Shown piece by piece: positions 9,735 through 18,326 of a stretch of DNA of 52,915 bases. Position 1 is the first letter of the stretch. Every line of letters starts with the position of its first letter. Below the pieces are notes generated by a model, which saw only the letters and a list, made by a program, of their open reading frames with translations, was not told the DNA's origin and did no database searches. The DNA comes from Anaerosolibacter carboniphilus (GTDB lineage Bacteria; Bacillota; Clostridia; Peptostreptococcales; Thermotaleaceae): NCBI RefSeq assembly GCF_014205875.1, contig NZ_JACHEN010000038.1, forward strand, positions 1-52,915, written 5' to 3'. The position numbers and the translations under genes are program-made.

Positions 9735-9784
9735 CATGAATTTTTATTTTTGTTATTGAATATTTATTTATTAATCTGTATAAT
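9735..9784 (+). promoter_or_regulatory. argC promoter with ArgR-like boxes
   Basis: TTGAAT, 17-nt spacer and TATAAT point to argC. The adjacent CATGAATTTTTATTTTTG and TTGAATATTTATTTATTAA resemble the Bacillus ARG-box consensus (CATGAATAAAAATNCAAN). With the argB promoter this forms a shared divergent control region. ArgR binding is inferred, since no argR gene lies in the window. Confidence 0.65.
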
Positions 9785-9813
9785 TACTTTAAATCATAAA
9801 AAGAGGTGATCCC

Positions 9814-10851
9814 ATGATTCAAGCAGGTATATTAGGCGCCACAGGATACGCAGGCCAACAATTGATTTGGTTTCTCCTAAGGCATCCCTCCATTCGACTA
9901 AATTTTCTTTCTTCTCATAATCATACAGATATTTCTTTTCATCATATTTATCAGCAATATGCAGGTTTTATACAGAATGTCTGCATAGATATGCATGCAG
10001 CGGAAGAAAAACTTTCTGACATAGATGTACTGTTTATCGCCCTTCCCCACGGCAAGGCCTTTGACATCACAAAAAAAGCTCTGGATTTGGGCGTTAAGGT
10101 CATCGATTTGGGAGCAGATTTTCGTTTAAAATCTGCTGATGCTTATAAAGCTTGGTACGGGCTGGAGCATGAGGCGGAACACTTACTATCTACAGCAGTA
10201 TACGGTCTGCCAGAAATTTATCGTGATCAAATCCCTACGGCTTCCTTGGTAGCCAATCCAGGTTGTTATCCTACTGCCAGCATATTGGCGCTGGCGCCAT
10301 TGTTAAAGAATCATTTGATTGATCCAGCTTCTATCATTATCGATGCCAAATCCGGTGTCTCTGGAGCTGGTAGAGCAGCAAACATCGCCACTCTTTTTAC
10401 AGAGTGTAATGAATCCATCAAGGCCTATGGGGTGGCCAGCCACCGCCATACACCAGAGATTGAAGAAATATTGGCAACACTCTATGGGAAAGAGCTCGTG
10501 ATATCCTTTACGCCCCATCTGGTGCCCATGAATCGCGGCATCCTGGCTACCTGCTATGGTAACCTTCTAGAAAAGCAATCTCAGAGCCAGCTCTACGAAA
10601 TATACAATGCCTATTATCAAGATGAATATTTTGTCCGCATTGTAGAAACCCTACCAGAAACAAGGTGGGTTAAAGGCTCAAACCTATGCGATATCGGCGT
10701 AAAGGTTGATGAAAGGACAGGAAGGGTCATCGTGGTCTCTGCCATTGATAATCTGATCAAAGGTGCAGCAGGGCAGGCAGTGCAAAACATGAACCTAATG
10801 TTTGGCTTTAAGGAACAAGAGAGTTTAGATGTATTATCTATGACCCCTTAA
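9814..10851 (+). CDS. argC: N-acetyl-gamma-glutamyl-phosphate reductase
   Basis: NADPH-dependent reduction of acetylglutamyl phosphate to the semialdehyde, third step of arginine synthesis. The N-terminal GILGATGYAGQQL dinucleotide-binding motif and the active-site cysteine in VANPGCYPTAS (about residue 151) are intact. The 345-residue length is normal. AAGAGGTGA precedes the ATG. The gene runs divergently from argB and is followed after 22 nt by argJ, with which it forms an operon. Confidence 0.96.
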   Translation: MIQAGILGATGYAGQQLIWFLLRHPSIRLNFLSSHNHTDISFHHIYQQYAGFIQNVCIDMHAAEEKLSDIDVLFIALPHGKAFDITKKALDLGVKVIDLGADFRLKSADAYKAWYGLEHEAEHLLSTAVYGLPEIYRDQIPTASLVANPGCYPTASILALAPLLKNHLIDPASIIIDAKSGVSGAGRAANIATLFTECNESIKAYGVASHRHTPEIEEILATLYGKELVISFTPHLVPMNRGILATCYGNLLEKQSQSQLYEIYNAYYQDEYFVRIVETLPETRWVKGSNLCDIGVKVDERTGRVIVVSAIDNLIKGAAGQAVQNMNLMFGFKEQESLDVLSMTP

Positions 10852-10873
10852 TGATAGAGAAAGGATGATGAAA

Positions 10874-12094
10874 ATGAAAATTTTACAGAACAAAACATTG
10901 ACTGACGTATCTGGCTTTCAAGCCATTGGCATCCATAGCGGAATCAAAAAGAGCGGAAATAAGGATTTGGGCATCATTTACAGCACAAAGCCCGCCGTTG
11001 CTGCTGCAGCCTTTACCACCAATATCGTAAAAGCTGCACCTCTCCAGATAAATATGGAGAACTTGAAAATCTCCCAAAACACTCAGGCCATCGTGGTCAA
11101 TAGTGGAAATGCCAATGCCTGCACCGGCGCCGAGGGCTTAAATCATGCCCACCAGATGACTCAAACGGTGGCGGATGCCCTAGGTCTATCTTCCAGTGAA
11201 GTCCTCGTGGCTTCCACAGGTATCATCGGTGTGCCCATGCCCATGCAGGTGGTAGTTCCAGGAATCAAGGCAGCCTGTGAATTGCTTGCCACAGGGACAG
11301 GTGCGTCAGCAGCAGAGGCCATCATGACCACCGATTCCTTTGTCAAATCCATTACCGTGGAAGTAATGATCGATGAAAAGCCTGTTTTAATCAGTGGTAT
11401 TGCCAAGGGATCTGGTATGATCCATCCCAACATGGCCACCATGTTGTCCTTCTTGGTGACCAACGCCAATATTTCCAAGTCACTGCTCTCTGAAACCCTA
11501 AAGGATAGTGTCAGCGATTCCTATAACATGATTTCTGTAGATGGGGACACCAGTACCAATGATATGGTCATCATTCTGGCCAATGGTACTGCGGGGAATA
11601 CCTTGGTGGAAAAAGCCGATGGGAATTATGGCAAGTTTAAGGAAGCCCTTGATTTTGTCAACAAGGAGCTGGCAAAGCTGATTGCCCAAGATGGAGAAGG
11701 TGCTACCAAACTGATTGAGATATCCTTATATAACGCCAAAACCCAAAAAGATGCTAAGGTATGTGCAAAATCCATCATTTCTTCCAACCTCGTAAAGTCC
11801 GCTTTCTTCGGCAGTGATGCCAATTGGGGAAGAATCATGTGTTCTCTGGGCTACTCTGGCGGTAATTTTGTACCTGAAAAGGTTGATATTTTGTTTAAAA
11901 ATGAAAAGGGCACTATACAGCTGGTGAAGGATGGCGCAGGCATTCCTTTTAGTGAGGAACAGGCCAAGGAAATCTTAGACCAAAAATACGTAAATATCGT
12001 GGTAGATTTAAAGGACGGGGAACATGGTGCCGTAGCTTGGGGTTGTGACTTAAGCTATGATTATATAAAAATTAATGGTTCCTATCGAAGTTAA
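10874..12094 (+). CDS. argJ: Glutamate N-acetyltransferase / ornithine acetyltransferase
   Basis: Transfers acetyl from N-acetylornithine to glutamate, closing the acetyl cycle. The protein self-cleaves, and the nucleophile Thr of the HPNMATMLSFL motif is present near residue 189, so the alpha/beta processing should work. The start MKILQN is chosen because AGAAAGG lies nine nt before it; two in-frame ATGs just upstream sit too close to that site. Whether the enzyme also accepts acetyl-CoA (bifunctional form) cannot be read from the sequence, but no argA or argE is nearby. Confidence 0.95.
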   Translation: MKILQNKTLTDVSGFQAIGIHSGIKKSGNKDLGIIYSTKPAVAAAAFTTNIVKAAPLQINMENLKISQNTQAIVVNSGNANACTGAEGLNHAHQMTQTVADALGLSSSEVLVASTGIIGVPMPMQVVVPGIKAACELLATGTGASAAEAIMTTDSFVKSITVEVMIDEKPVLISGIAKGSGMIHPNMATMLSFLVTNANISKSLLSETLKDSVSDSYNMISVDGDTSTNDMVIILANGTAGNTLVEKADGNYGKFKEALDFVNKELAKLIAQDGEGATKLIEISLYNAKTQKDAKVCAKSIISSNLVKSAFFGSDANWGRIMCSLGYSGGNFVPEKVDILFKNEKGTIQLVKDGAGIPFSEEQAKEILDQKYVNIVVDLKDGEHGAVAWGCDLSYDYIKINGSYRS

Positions 12095-12194
12095 AAAACA
12101 AATAGAAGGGACTTAAGTCCCCACTACAGTTAAATTTAGAGCTGATAATAGATTAATATTTAAAGGCGTGGATCCATAATAGTGAATATATTTA

Positions 12195-12236
12195 GCAAGT
12201 AACCTTTATTTCTTCAAAGAAGTAAAGGTTATTTGC
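12195..12236. other. Long near-perfect hairpin between argJ and hemL
   Basis: About 20 bp of stem (GCAA, TAACCTTTA, TTCTT against AAGAA, TAAAGGTTA, TTGC) with two G-U-type positions and a tiny loop. There is no clean U tract, so it is a weak terminator at best. It could be an mRNA-stability stem or a binding palindrome. Confidence 0.45.
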
Positions 12237-12244
12237 CTTGGTAA

Positions 12245-12273
12245 AGGACAAATCTGGAAATATATATTATAAT
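12245..12273 (+). promoter_or_regulatory. Candidate hemL promoter
   Basis: AGGACA, 17-nt spacer, TATAAT on the plus strand. The -10 is perfect and the -35 is weak. It lies about 90 nt before hemL. Confidence 0.5.
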
Positions 12274-12363
12274 AAATTTATGGGTCTAACACAAAGAACA
12301 CCAGCATGGTTTATAGCAAATCTATAAGACCGTATAGATAATTTATTTCGGAGGTAATCATTT

Positions 12364-13653
12364 ATGAACTTTGAAAAATCAAAAAAAGCCTTTGAGGAAG
12401 CGAATAAGTACATACCAGGTGGAGTAAACAGTCCAGTCAGAGCCTTTAAAGCTGTAAATATAACCCCACCCTTTATCAAAGAAGGAAAAGGTTCTAAAAT
12501 TTATGATATTGATGGAAATGAATACATCGACTATGTTGGATCATGGGGTCCCCTCATCTTAGGCCACTGCCGTCCTGAAGTCATGAATGCTTTAAAAAGT
12601 TCAGTCGAAAAGAGTACTAGCTTTGGCGCTCCTACAGAAATTGAGACTGAAATGGCAAAACTGATTTGTGATGCTGTTCCATCCGTAGAAATGGTTAGAA
12701 TGGTCAACTCAGGGACTGAGGCTACCATGAGCGCCCTAAGACTCGCCAGAGCTTATACTGGCAGGGAAATCATCGTTAAATTCATTGGAAATTATCATGG
12801 ACATTCTGATTGTCTTCTTGTAAAAGCAGGTTCCGGAGCTCTAACCCATGGAACGCCAGATAGTCCAGGAGTTCCAGCAGATATTGTAAAGAATACTATT
12901 TCAGCAAAATATAATGATGTAGAAGATTTAAAAAATATATTTGCTGCCCACGGAGATAATATCGCTGCTGTAATTATTGAACCGGTAGCTGGCAACATGG
13001 GGGTTGTACCCTCTACGAAAGAATTTATGACATTTTTAAGAGATATCACGAATACATATGGTTCATTACTAATTATAGATGAGGTCATGACCGGTTTTAG
13101 ACTGAGCTATCATGGTGCTCAGAGCTTATATAATGTAGATCCTGACATTACATGCTTTGCGAAGATCATCGGTGGAGGCCTTCCTGTAGGCGCTTACGGC
13201 GGTAAAAGAAAAATAATGGAAAACATATCTCCCCTTGGGTCCGTTTATCAAGCAGGAACACTGTCTGGTAATCCCCTTGCCATGACTGCCGGGGTTACTA
13301 CTTTAAGATTGCTCAAAGAGAATGCCAAAATCTATGAGGCCATTGAGGAAAAATCTAAAAGACTTGAAGAAGGATTTAAAGATAATGCTTCAAAACTGGG
13401 CATAGACATCATAATAAACAGAGTAGGTTCTATGCTGTGTCTATACTTCACTAAAAATGATGTACACGATTTTGACAGTGCGCTAACAAGCGATACTGCA
13501 GTCTTTGCAAAATACTTTGAAGAAATGCTCAAAGAAGGGGTCTATCTCTCACCTTCCCAATTTGAATCAATATTTGTATCCTATGCCCATACAGATGAGG
13601 ATATTGAGAAAACCATAAGAGCAAACTATAACGCATTGAAAAAACTTTTGTAA
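12364..13653 (+). CDS. hemL: Glutamate-1-semialdehyde 2,1-aminomutase
   Basis: PLP enzyme that converts glutamate-1-semialdehyde to 5-aminolevulinate, the tetrapyrrole precursor. The 429 residues carry the family start NKYIPGGVNSPVRAFK, the substrate-gating GNYHGHSD, the aspartate of LLIIDEVMTGFR and the Schiff-base Lys in CFAKIIGGGLPVGAYGG (about 267). GGAGG precedes the ATG. The gene is solitary here, without hemA-hemB-hemC, and has its own promoter and terminator. Codon use is slightly more AT-rich than in the arg genes. Confidence 0.95.
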   Translation: MNFEKSKKAFEEANKYIPGGVNSPVRAFKAVNITPPFIKEGKGSKIYDIDGNEYIDYVGSWGPLILGHCRPEVMNALKSSVEKSTSFGAPTEIETEMAKLICDAVPSVEMVRMVNSGTEATMSALRLARAYTGREIIVKFIGNYHGHSDCLLVKAGSGALTHGTPDSPGVPADIVKNTISAKYNDVEDLKNIFAAHGDNIAAVIIEPVAGNMGVVPSTKEFMTFLRDITNTYGSLLIIDEVMTGFRLSYHGAQSLYNVDPDITCFAKIIGGGLPVGAYGGKRKIMENISPLGSVYQAGTLSGNPLAMTAGVTTLRLLKENAKIYEAIEEKSKRLEEGFKDNASKLGIDIIINRVGSMLCLYFTKNDVHDFDSALTSDTAVFAKYFEEMLKEGVYLSPSQFESIFVSYAHTDEDIEKTIRANYNALKKLL

Positions 13654-13655
13654 AT

Positions 13656-13698
13656 TAAAAACCCCCGGCCTATTATCACTGGTCGCGGGTTTTTTTAG
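13656..13698 (+). terminator. Terminator of hemL
   Basis: Stem ACCCCCGGCC/GGTCGCGGGT with one mismatch and a 10-nt loop, followed by TTTTTTTA. It lies between convergent genes and may also serve the chemoreceptor on the minus strand. Confidence 0.85.
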
Positions 13699-13734
13699 CT
13701 TGTTATTTTGTTTCCTATAACAGTAGTGGACTAA

Positions 13735-15756
13735 TTATATTTTAAATAATGCAACCAATTCATTCAGCTCTCCTACCATGTTGCTTAACTGCTCAATGGA
13801 GGCGGTAATTTCCTGGATAGAAGCCATTTGCTCTTCTGTGGATGCTGCCACCTCTTGGGTACTAGCAGCTGTTTCTTCTGCAATAGACTCAATACCATTT
13901 ATCAATACTGTAGTATTTTTAAAATTTTCGTTAAGGTCCGTCATCGAAGTTTCAAGCAGCGAGAACAACTGTTGATTTTCATTTATAGTACTTCCAATCG
14001 TTTCGAAGGTACTCCCCACTCTCTCAACAATCCGTTGTCCTTTGTCTACTTCAATCACACTATCCTCAATGGTAACAATAGCACCCTGGCTTTTTTCTTG
14101 GGTTTCTTGAATTAATTTTGTAATATCTTCTGCTGACCGTACGGACTGTTCAGCAAGATTTCTGATCTCCTCTGCCACAACTGTAAATCCTTTTCCGGCT
14201 TCTCCTGCTCTAGCTGCTTCAATCGCTGCATTTAAGGCCAGAAGATTTGTTTGATTGGCAATCTGATTGATCACATCTACAATCTTTCCGATTTTTTGAG
14301 AAGTACTGCTCAAATTCTTTATGGTACTGCTGGAGAGATAAGAAGATTCACGAATAATTTTCATTTGCTGATCCATTTCTAACATTTCTTTTTTACTAGC
14401 ATTGGCTGATTGCACCATCACCTCTGTAGATGCCTTTAGCTCATCTATATTGTTCACAATATCCTTTATTTTGCTAGAGACAATATCTACATTTTCTTTT
14501 ACCTTATTCGTCTTTTTCACCTGTTCTGAGGCACCAGCAGCTACTTCCTCTGTGGCTTTGGCAATTTGATCTGCTACAGCAGCATTTTGCTGAGCTGAAG
14601 TTACCAACCCTTCACTGAACGTATCCATGTTTTTAGAGGTGTTTGTAATCTTTTTAATCATATTCTTTACACTATCTATCATGGTAGAAAAAGATCGAGC
14701 CAAGTTTCCAATTTCATCTTGTGATGTTACTTCTATCGTTTCCCTCAAATCGCCAAGGGCGATTTGATCAGCAGATGTGACCAGCTTTTTCACTGGTTTG
14801 ATAAGCCTTTGTATTAACAGCAGTACAAGAAGCAATCCTATAATAGAAACCACTGTGGCAGTAATAATACTTCTGGCAATCATGCTCTTCACAGCCGCTT
14901 CCACCGATGCTACAGACAATCCCACATTGATAGCACCAGTAATAGATCCATCTTGATTGTATATGGGAAAGATGACCTCATATATATTTCTTTTCCTTTC
15001 CTCAGAGTAGAAGATTCCCGTATGCTCTTCTCCCTTCTCAACAGCACCTCTTTCTCCCGCATAATCAAATACCATACCAACCCTTTCCTTGTCGCTATGG
15101 GCTACTGCTGTTAGGTTTCTATCAACCACCAGGGCATATACAACCTCCTCATCTTGACCGATAGATTCTAATAACCTTTGTATGCTGAAACTCTGCTTCA
15201 TCTTTTCTATTTCATCAGCAACAATGCCGATTTGCACCGCCCCTTTACCATTCGGGAGCTTCACACCTCCATATTTATAAAATCTCGAATCTACTTCGCT
15301 TTTTCTTATATCCTCTACAATCTTTTCCTCATTTCCTTTTAGAATCCGCTGCATTGCATGATTTTCTCCATATACGTATCCTATGTTCTCTTTCATATTT
15401 GAATGGATGATGGCTCCATTCTCATCAATAATATTAATCTCTGTCAATCCAGTCTTTTGGGACAATACTTCCAACTTGTCATCACTATATATACCCATGT
15501 TGGCAATACTGAAGGCAGCATCATACAGATTATTGTCCAATATGACTTCTATGTCATCAGTCATCTTCTCCTGCATACTGGTTTGATATAGAACCAATCT
15601 AACCATTTCCTTGCCTTGAAGCTCCATCTGCTTATACAGATTTTCTTTTGCTATTTTTATCGATAAAGCTGTGGTCGATCCTATTGCGATCATCAAACAA
15701 ATAATTACACCAACTATTATTTTTCTTGCTAATGATGGTTTTCCTGGACGCAACAC
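13735..15756 (-). CDS. Methyl-accepting chemotaxis protein (single-Cache type)
   Basis: Membrane chemoreceptor of 673 residues. It has an N-terminal helix (about 13-33), an extracellular ligand domain (about 35-285) containing NIGYVYGENHAM and AVQIGIVADEIEKM of the Cache type, a second helix near 292-315, a HAMP domain and a long cytoplasmic signalling coiled coil. The conserved hairpin tip IANQTNLLALNAAIEAARAGEAGKGF is intact. The GTG start has AGAGAGG eight nt upstream. The ligand cannot be named. No cheA/cheW is nearby, so it is an orphan receptor serving a remote signalling cluster. Confidence 0.93.
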   Translation of the reverse strand: MLRPGKPSLARKIIVGVIICLMIAIGSTTALSIKIAKENLYKQMELQGKEMVRLVLYQTSMQEKMTDDIEVILDNNLYDAAFSIANMGIYSDDKLEVLSQKTGLTEINIIDENGAIIHSNMKENIGYVYGENHAMQRILKGNEEKIVEDIRKSEVDSRFYKYGGVKLPNGKGAVQIGIVADEIEKMKQSFSIQRLLESIGQDEEVVYALVVDRNLTAVAHSDKERVGMVFDYAGERGAVEKGEEHTGIFYSEERKRNIYEVIFPIYNQDGSITGAINVGLSVASVEAAVKSMIARSIITATVVSIIGLLLVLLLIQRLIKPVKKLVTSADQIALGDLRETIEVTSQDEIGNLARSFSTMIDSVKNMIKKITNTSKNMDTFSEGLVTSAQQNAAVADQIAKATEEVAAGASEQVKKTNKVKENVDIVSSKIKDIVNNIDELKASTEVMVQSANASKKEMLEMDQQMKIIRESSYLSSSTIKNLSSTSQKIGKIVDVINQIANQTNLLALNAAIEAARAGEAGKGFTVVAEEIRNLAEQSVRSAEDITKLIQETQEKSQGAIVTIEDSVIEVDKGQRIVERVGSTFETIGSTINENQQLFSLLETSMTDLNENFKNTTVLINGIESIAEETAASTQEVAASTEEQMASIQEITASIEQLSNMVGELNELVALFKI

Positions 15757-15849
15757 GCATCATTCCTCTCTTCATTGGTTTTTTATTTTTCTAGATCTCT
15801 TTGTTGTTAATCTTATGTTTTATATTTACAAGATTTCATTGATTTTTAC

Positions 15850-15907
15850 AAAAAAAGTTTTAGAAACCATCTAATCAAAGTAAAAGATGGTCTCCTAAAA
15901 CTTTTTG
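15850..15907 (-). terminator. Terminator at the end of the prd operon
   Basis: Long stem, AAAAAGTTTTAG with AACCATCT against AGATGG and CTAAAACTTTTT. On the minus strand it is followed by TTTTTTTG, just after the permease stop. Confidence 0.8.
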
Positions 15908-15932
15908 GTTTCTGCCCTACACGTATTATCGA

Positions 15933-16811
15933 TTATTTTTGTGCATCTGCCGTTGCCGGCTTTCTTACAGATTTAAACATTGTCATAGATGTATATAGGA
16001 TTACAGCGATGACTAACCATCTTAAAACATCCAATGGCAGTGATTTTACAATATACGCCGCAATAAACACACCCACTAATCCAAATACACCTATGGCAAG
16101 GGATGCTTTTCTGTTATAAGATCCTTCTCTAACAAACTTTATAGATGCGACTGGCATTAAGAAGGCACAAGAACCCATCATGATAGGAAAAGCTACAGTA
16201 GGACTCATACCCAAGAAATAAACCAATGCCATACAAGGTGCATACATACCGATACCAAGTGTCATTAAGGCACCTAATATAAAGTTCGCAACTACAGCAA
16301 CAACCAGCTTGATTCCTGATAATCCGATGGCTTCTCCTCCGCCAGGCATCCATCCCATGATACTGCACAACATCAAGATGGCTGTTACAAACAATGCAAT
16401 GGCCATACCTAATTGAATTTTCTTCTCTGGTAAGTGAGATACAACGCCTGCCCCTAGCCAGGCACCTAAAGTTGCTGCCCCTAACATACTAATCAGAGTA
16501 ATCGGTTCTACTTCAATAACAGTAATGAATATAAATGCTTCTGCAACAACAGGGATCGTGCAGGATACGTTTAGGGTACCCGGTATTACTCTGTCCTGGA
16601 TTTGTTTGAATACCTTCAATAGTGCAGTTGTGGGCGCAAAACTTCCGATACCCAATGTATCAAAAAAGTTCGTTGTAAAGCCAATAGCGCTGGAAGTAGC
16701 AAAGCTTGTTTCACTTTCTAAACTAGCTCTATTGCGTGATAAGTCCCTTCCAAACTCAATGCCAAACCAAGCTGTCAATATACCTAGAATTCCTAAGATT
16801 CCCGTTATCAT
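15933..16811 (-). CDS. TSUP (TauE/SafE) family permease, last gene of the prd operon
   Basis: About eight hydrophobic segments over 292 residues, with the two-repeat layout of TSUP permeases (GFTTNFFDTLGIGSFAPTTA in the first half, LGIGMYAPCMALVYFLGM in the second). Known relatives move sulfite, sulfonates or other small organic anions. The gene follows prdF by about 30 nt with no terminator between and is closed by a strong terminator, so it belongs to the prd transcript. Its substrate is unknown. Proline uptake or export of the product 5-aminovalerate are the natural guesses from context. GAGGGGGAAAAAA precedes the ATG. Confidence 0.85.
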   Translation of the reverse strand: MITGILGILGILTAWFGIEFGRDLSRNRASLESETSFATSSAIGFTTNFFDTLGIGSFAPTTALLKVFKQIQDRVIPGTLNVSCTIPVVAEAFIFITVIEVEPITLISMLGAATLGAWLGAGVVSHLPEKKIQLGMAIALFVTAILMLCSIMGWMPGGGEAIGLSGIKLVVAVVANFILGALMTLGIGMYAPCMALVYFLGMSPTVAFPIMMGSCAFLMPVASIKFVREGSYNRKASLAIGVFGLVGVFIAAYIVKSLPLDVLRWLVIAVILYTSMTMFKSVRKPATADAQK

Positions 16812-16840
16812 TTTTTTCCCCCTCTTCTTTTATATTCTAA

Positions 16841-17845
16841 CTACAAGCAGAAACCATATTTCAGTGGATCTTCTGGATCGATAACATAATGATTAAATCC
16901 TGTAATATACGCACTTCCTGTTATCTCTGGTATGATGGCATCAAATTCTGCTACCTTCGTATGACCTACAACTTTACCTTTAAATAAAGTTCCTGTAATG
17001 CTTTCATAGACAAAATCTTCATTTTCTTTTATATATCCTTTTGCATATAAAGTCGCTAATTTGGCACTAGTTCCTGTTCCACAAGGAGAGCGATCCAACT
17101 GTCCTTGACCGAAAACAACAACATTTTTATAATGAGCTTCTGGATGAGTCGCTTTATCAAAAATTTCTACTAAATCTACACTGTTGATATGACGCTTCTC
17201 TGGATGCTGTACCTTCACCGACTGATTTATGATGTCTCTCACTTCCAGACCTATTTTGAGAAGATCATCAGATTGAGATGTTTCTACCTTTACCCCTAAT
17301 TGTTTTGCATCAACGATTGCAAAAAAACTTCCTCCAAATGCAATATCCAAGGTTACTTTACCGATAGATGGCACCTCAATCACCAAATCTTTTTTATAAA
17401 GGAAAGAAGGTACATTGGTAATGGATGCTTCCTTCGCTTTTCCATTTTCGATCTTAACTCTCGCTTTGATCAATCCTGCAGGCGCTTCCATGACAATATC
17501 CGTATAGGGCTCCGTCACCTTTACCATGCCAGATTCTACTGCAATGGTGGCAGCACCTATGGACCCATGTCCACACATGTTCAGATATCCGCCGCCATCC
17601 ATAAAAATGATTCCGAAGTCTGCTTCCTCTGTGGTTGCATTGGTGATGATAGATCCGAACATATCATTATGTCCTCTTGGCTCGTGCATTAAGGAAGTTC
17701 TTACATAGTCTAAATGATCTTCCAAATACTTCTTCTTATCTGCCATTGTCTTTCCAGGTATTCTTGGCACGCCACCTACGACGATCCGTGTCGGTTCTCC
17801 CATGGTATGAGAATCAATAGTATGTATGCTTCTGATGAATTTCAT
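16841..17845 (-). CDS. prdF: Proline racemase
   Basis: Interconverts L- and D-proline, feeding the D-isomer to the reductase. Both catalytic cysteines are present: Cys91 in YLNMCGHGSIGAA and Cys255 in DRSPCGTGTSAKLA. The 334-residue length matches clostridial enzymes. The family also includes hydroxyproline epimerases and dehydratases, but the two-Cys signature plus the prd context supports proline racemase. The start lies directly after the prdE stop. Confidence 0.95.
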   Translation of the reverse strand: MKFIRSIHTIDSHTMGEPTRIVVGGVPRIPGKTMADKKKYLEDHLDYVRTSLMHEPRGHNDMFGSIITNATTEEADFGIIFMDGGGYLNMCGHGSIGAATIAVESGMVKVTEPYTDIVMEAPAGLIKARVKIENGKAKEASITNVPSFLYKKDLVIEVPSIGKVTLDIAFGGSFFAIVDAKQLGVKVETSQSDDLLKIGLEVRDIINQSVKVQHPEKRHINSVDLVEIFDKATHPEAHYKNVVVFGQGQLDRSPCGTGTSAKLATLYAKGYIKENEDFVYESITGTLFKGKVVGHTKVAEFDAIIPEITGSAYITGFNHYVIDPEDPLKYGFCL

Positions 17846-18313
17846 TTACCTTACCTCCTTCATTTTTAATTTCAAAAATGCTAATGCCTTCTTTGCATCT
17901 AAATAATCCGGGGTATTTTCCCCCACGACTTCTGTCTCGATGCCTGCCTTGGATTTATTAAAATCTACGATTGTGTCCATGTACTGATTTTTTATTACAA
18001 ATTTTCCTTGCGTTCCTACAAAACTTAATCCAACTACAGGGATTCCCCTGCTGCCAATCTCTTCAATGGTATTGGCATAGTCAACATGACTATTTCCCCA
18101 GCCATCTACCGATATAATGGCACCATCTACTCTCATACTTTCCAGCCAAGCAGCAGTACGTCTTCCAACAAAGTGTTTTTCTTCATTATGTTGAGGTGTC
18201 CCTACGATAATGACGCCTACCAAATCTATATCATCATCGCTAGACACGATCTCTAAAAGGGGATCTCTAAAATGATGGAGTGTCGTTTCCTTTGTCGATG
18301 GTCCTATTCCCAT
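17846..18313 (-). CDS. prdE: PrdE, paralogue of the PrdA alpha (C-terminal) part
   Basis: The 155 residues align along their length with PrdA from residue 420 on (MGIGPSTKETTLHHFRDPLL against CIGPASKENSRHYWREPLV; HVDYANTIEEIGSRGIPVVGLSFVG against HIDFASHHEQVGMRNIPVVGMSFCA). The cysteine that PrdA converts to the pyruvoyl group is replaced by the start region, so PrdE cannot carry that cofactor. Its role is not established; a structural or assembly partner of proline reductase is a reasonable idea. It starts 13 nt after prdD with GGAAGGTGA before the ATG. Confidence 0.88.
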   Translation of the reverse strand: MGIGPSTKETTLHHFRDPLLEIVSSDDDIDLVGVIIVGTPQHNEEKHFVGRRTAAWLESMRVDGAIISVDGWGNSHVDYANTIEEIGSRGIPVVGLSFVGTQGKFVIKNQYMDTIVDFNKSKAGIETEVVGENTPDYLDAKKALAFLKLKMKEVR

Positions 18314-18326
18314 TTCATCACCTTCC

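Noticed and set aside
12108..12121. GGGACTTAAGTCCC palindrome after argJ as a terminator
   Set aside because: It has no loop or T run; at most a protein site. The longer hairpin downstream is more notable.
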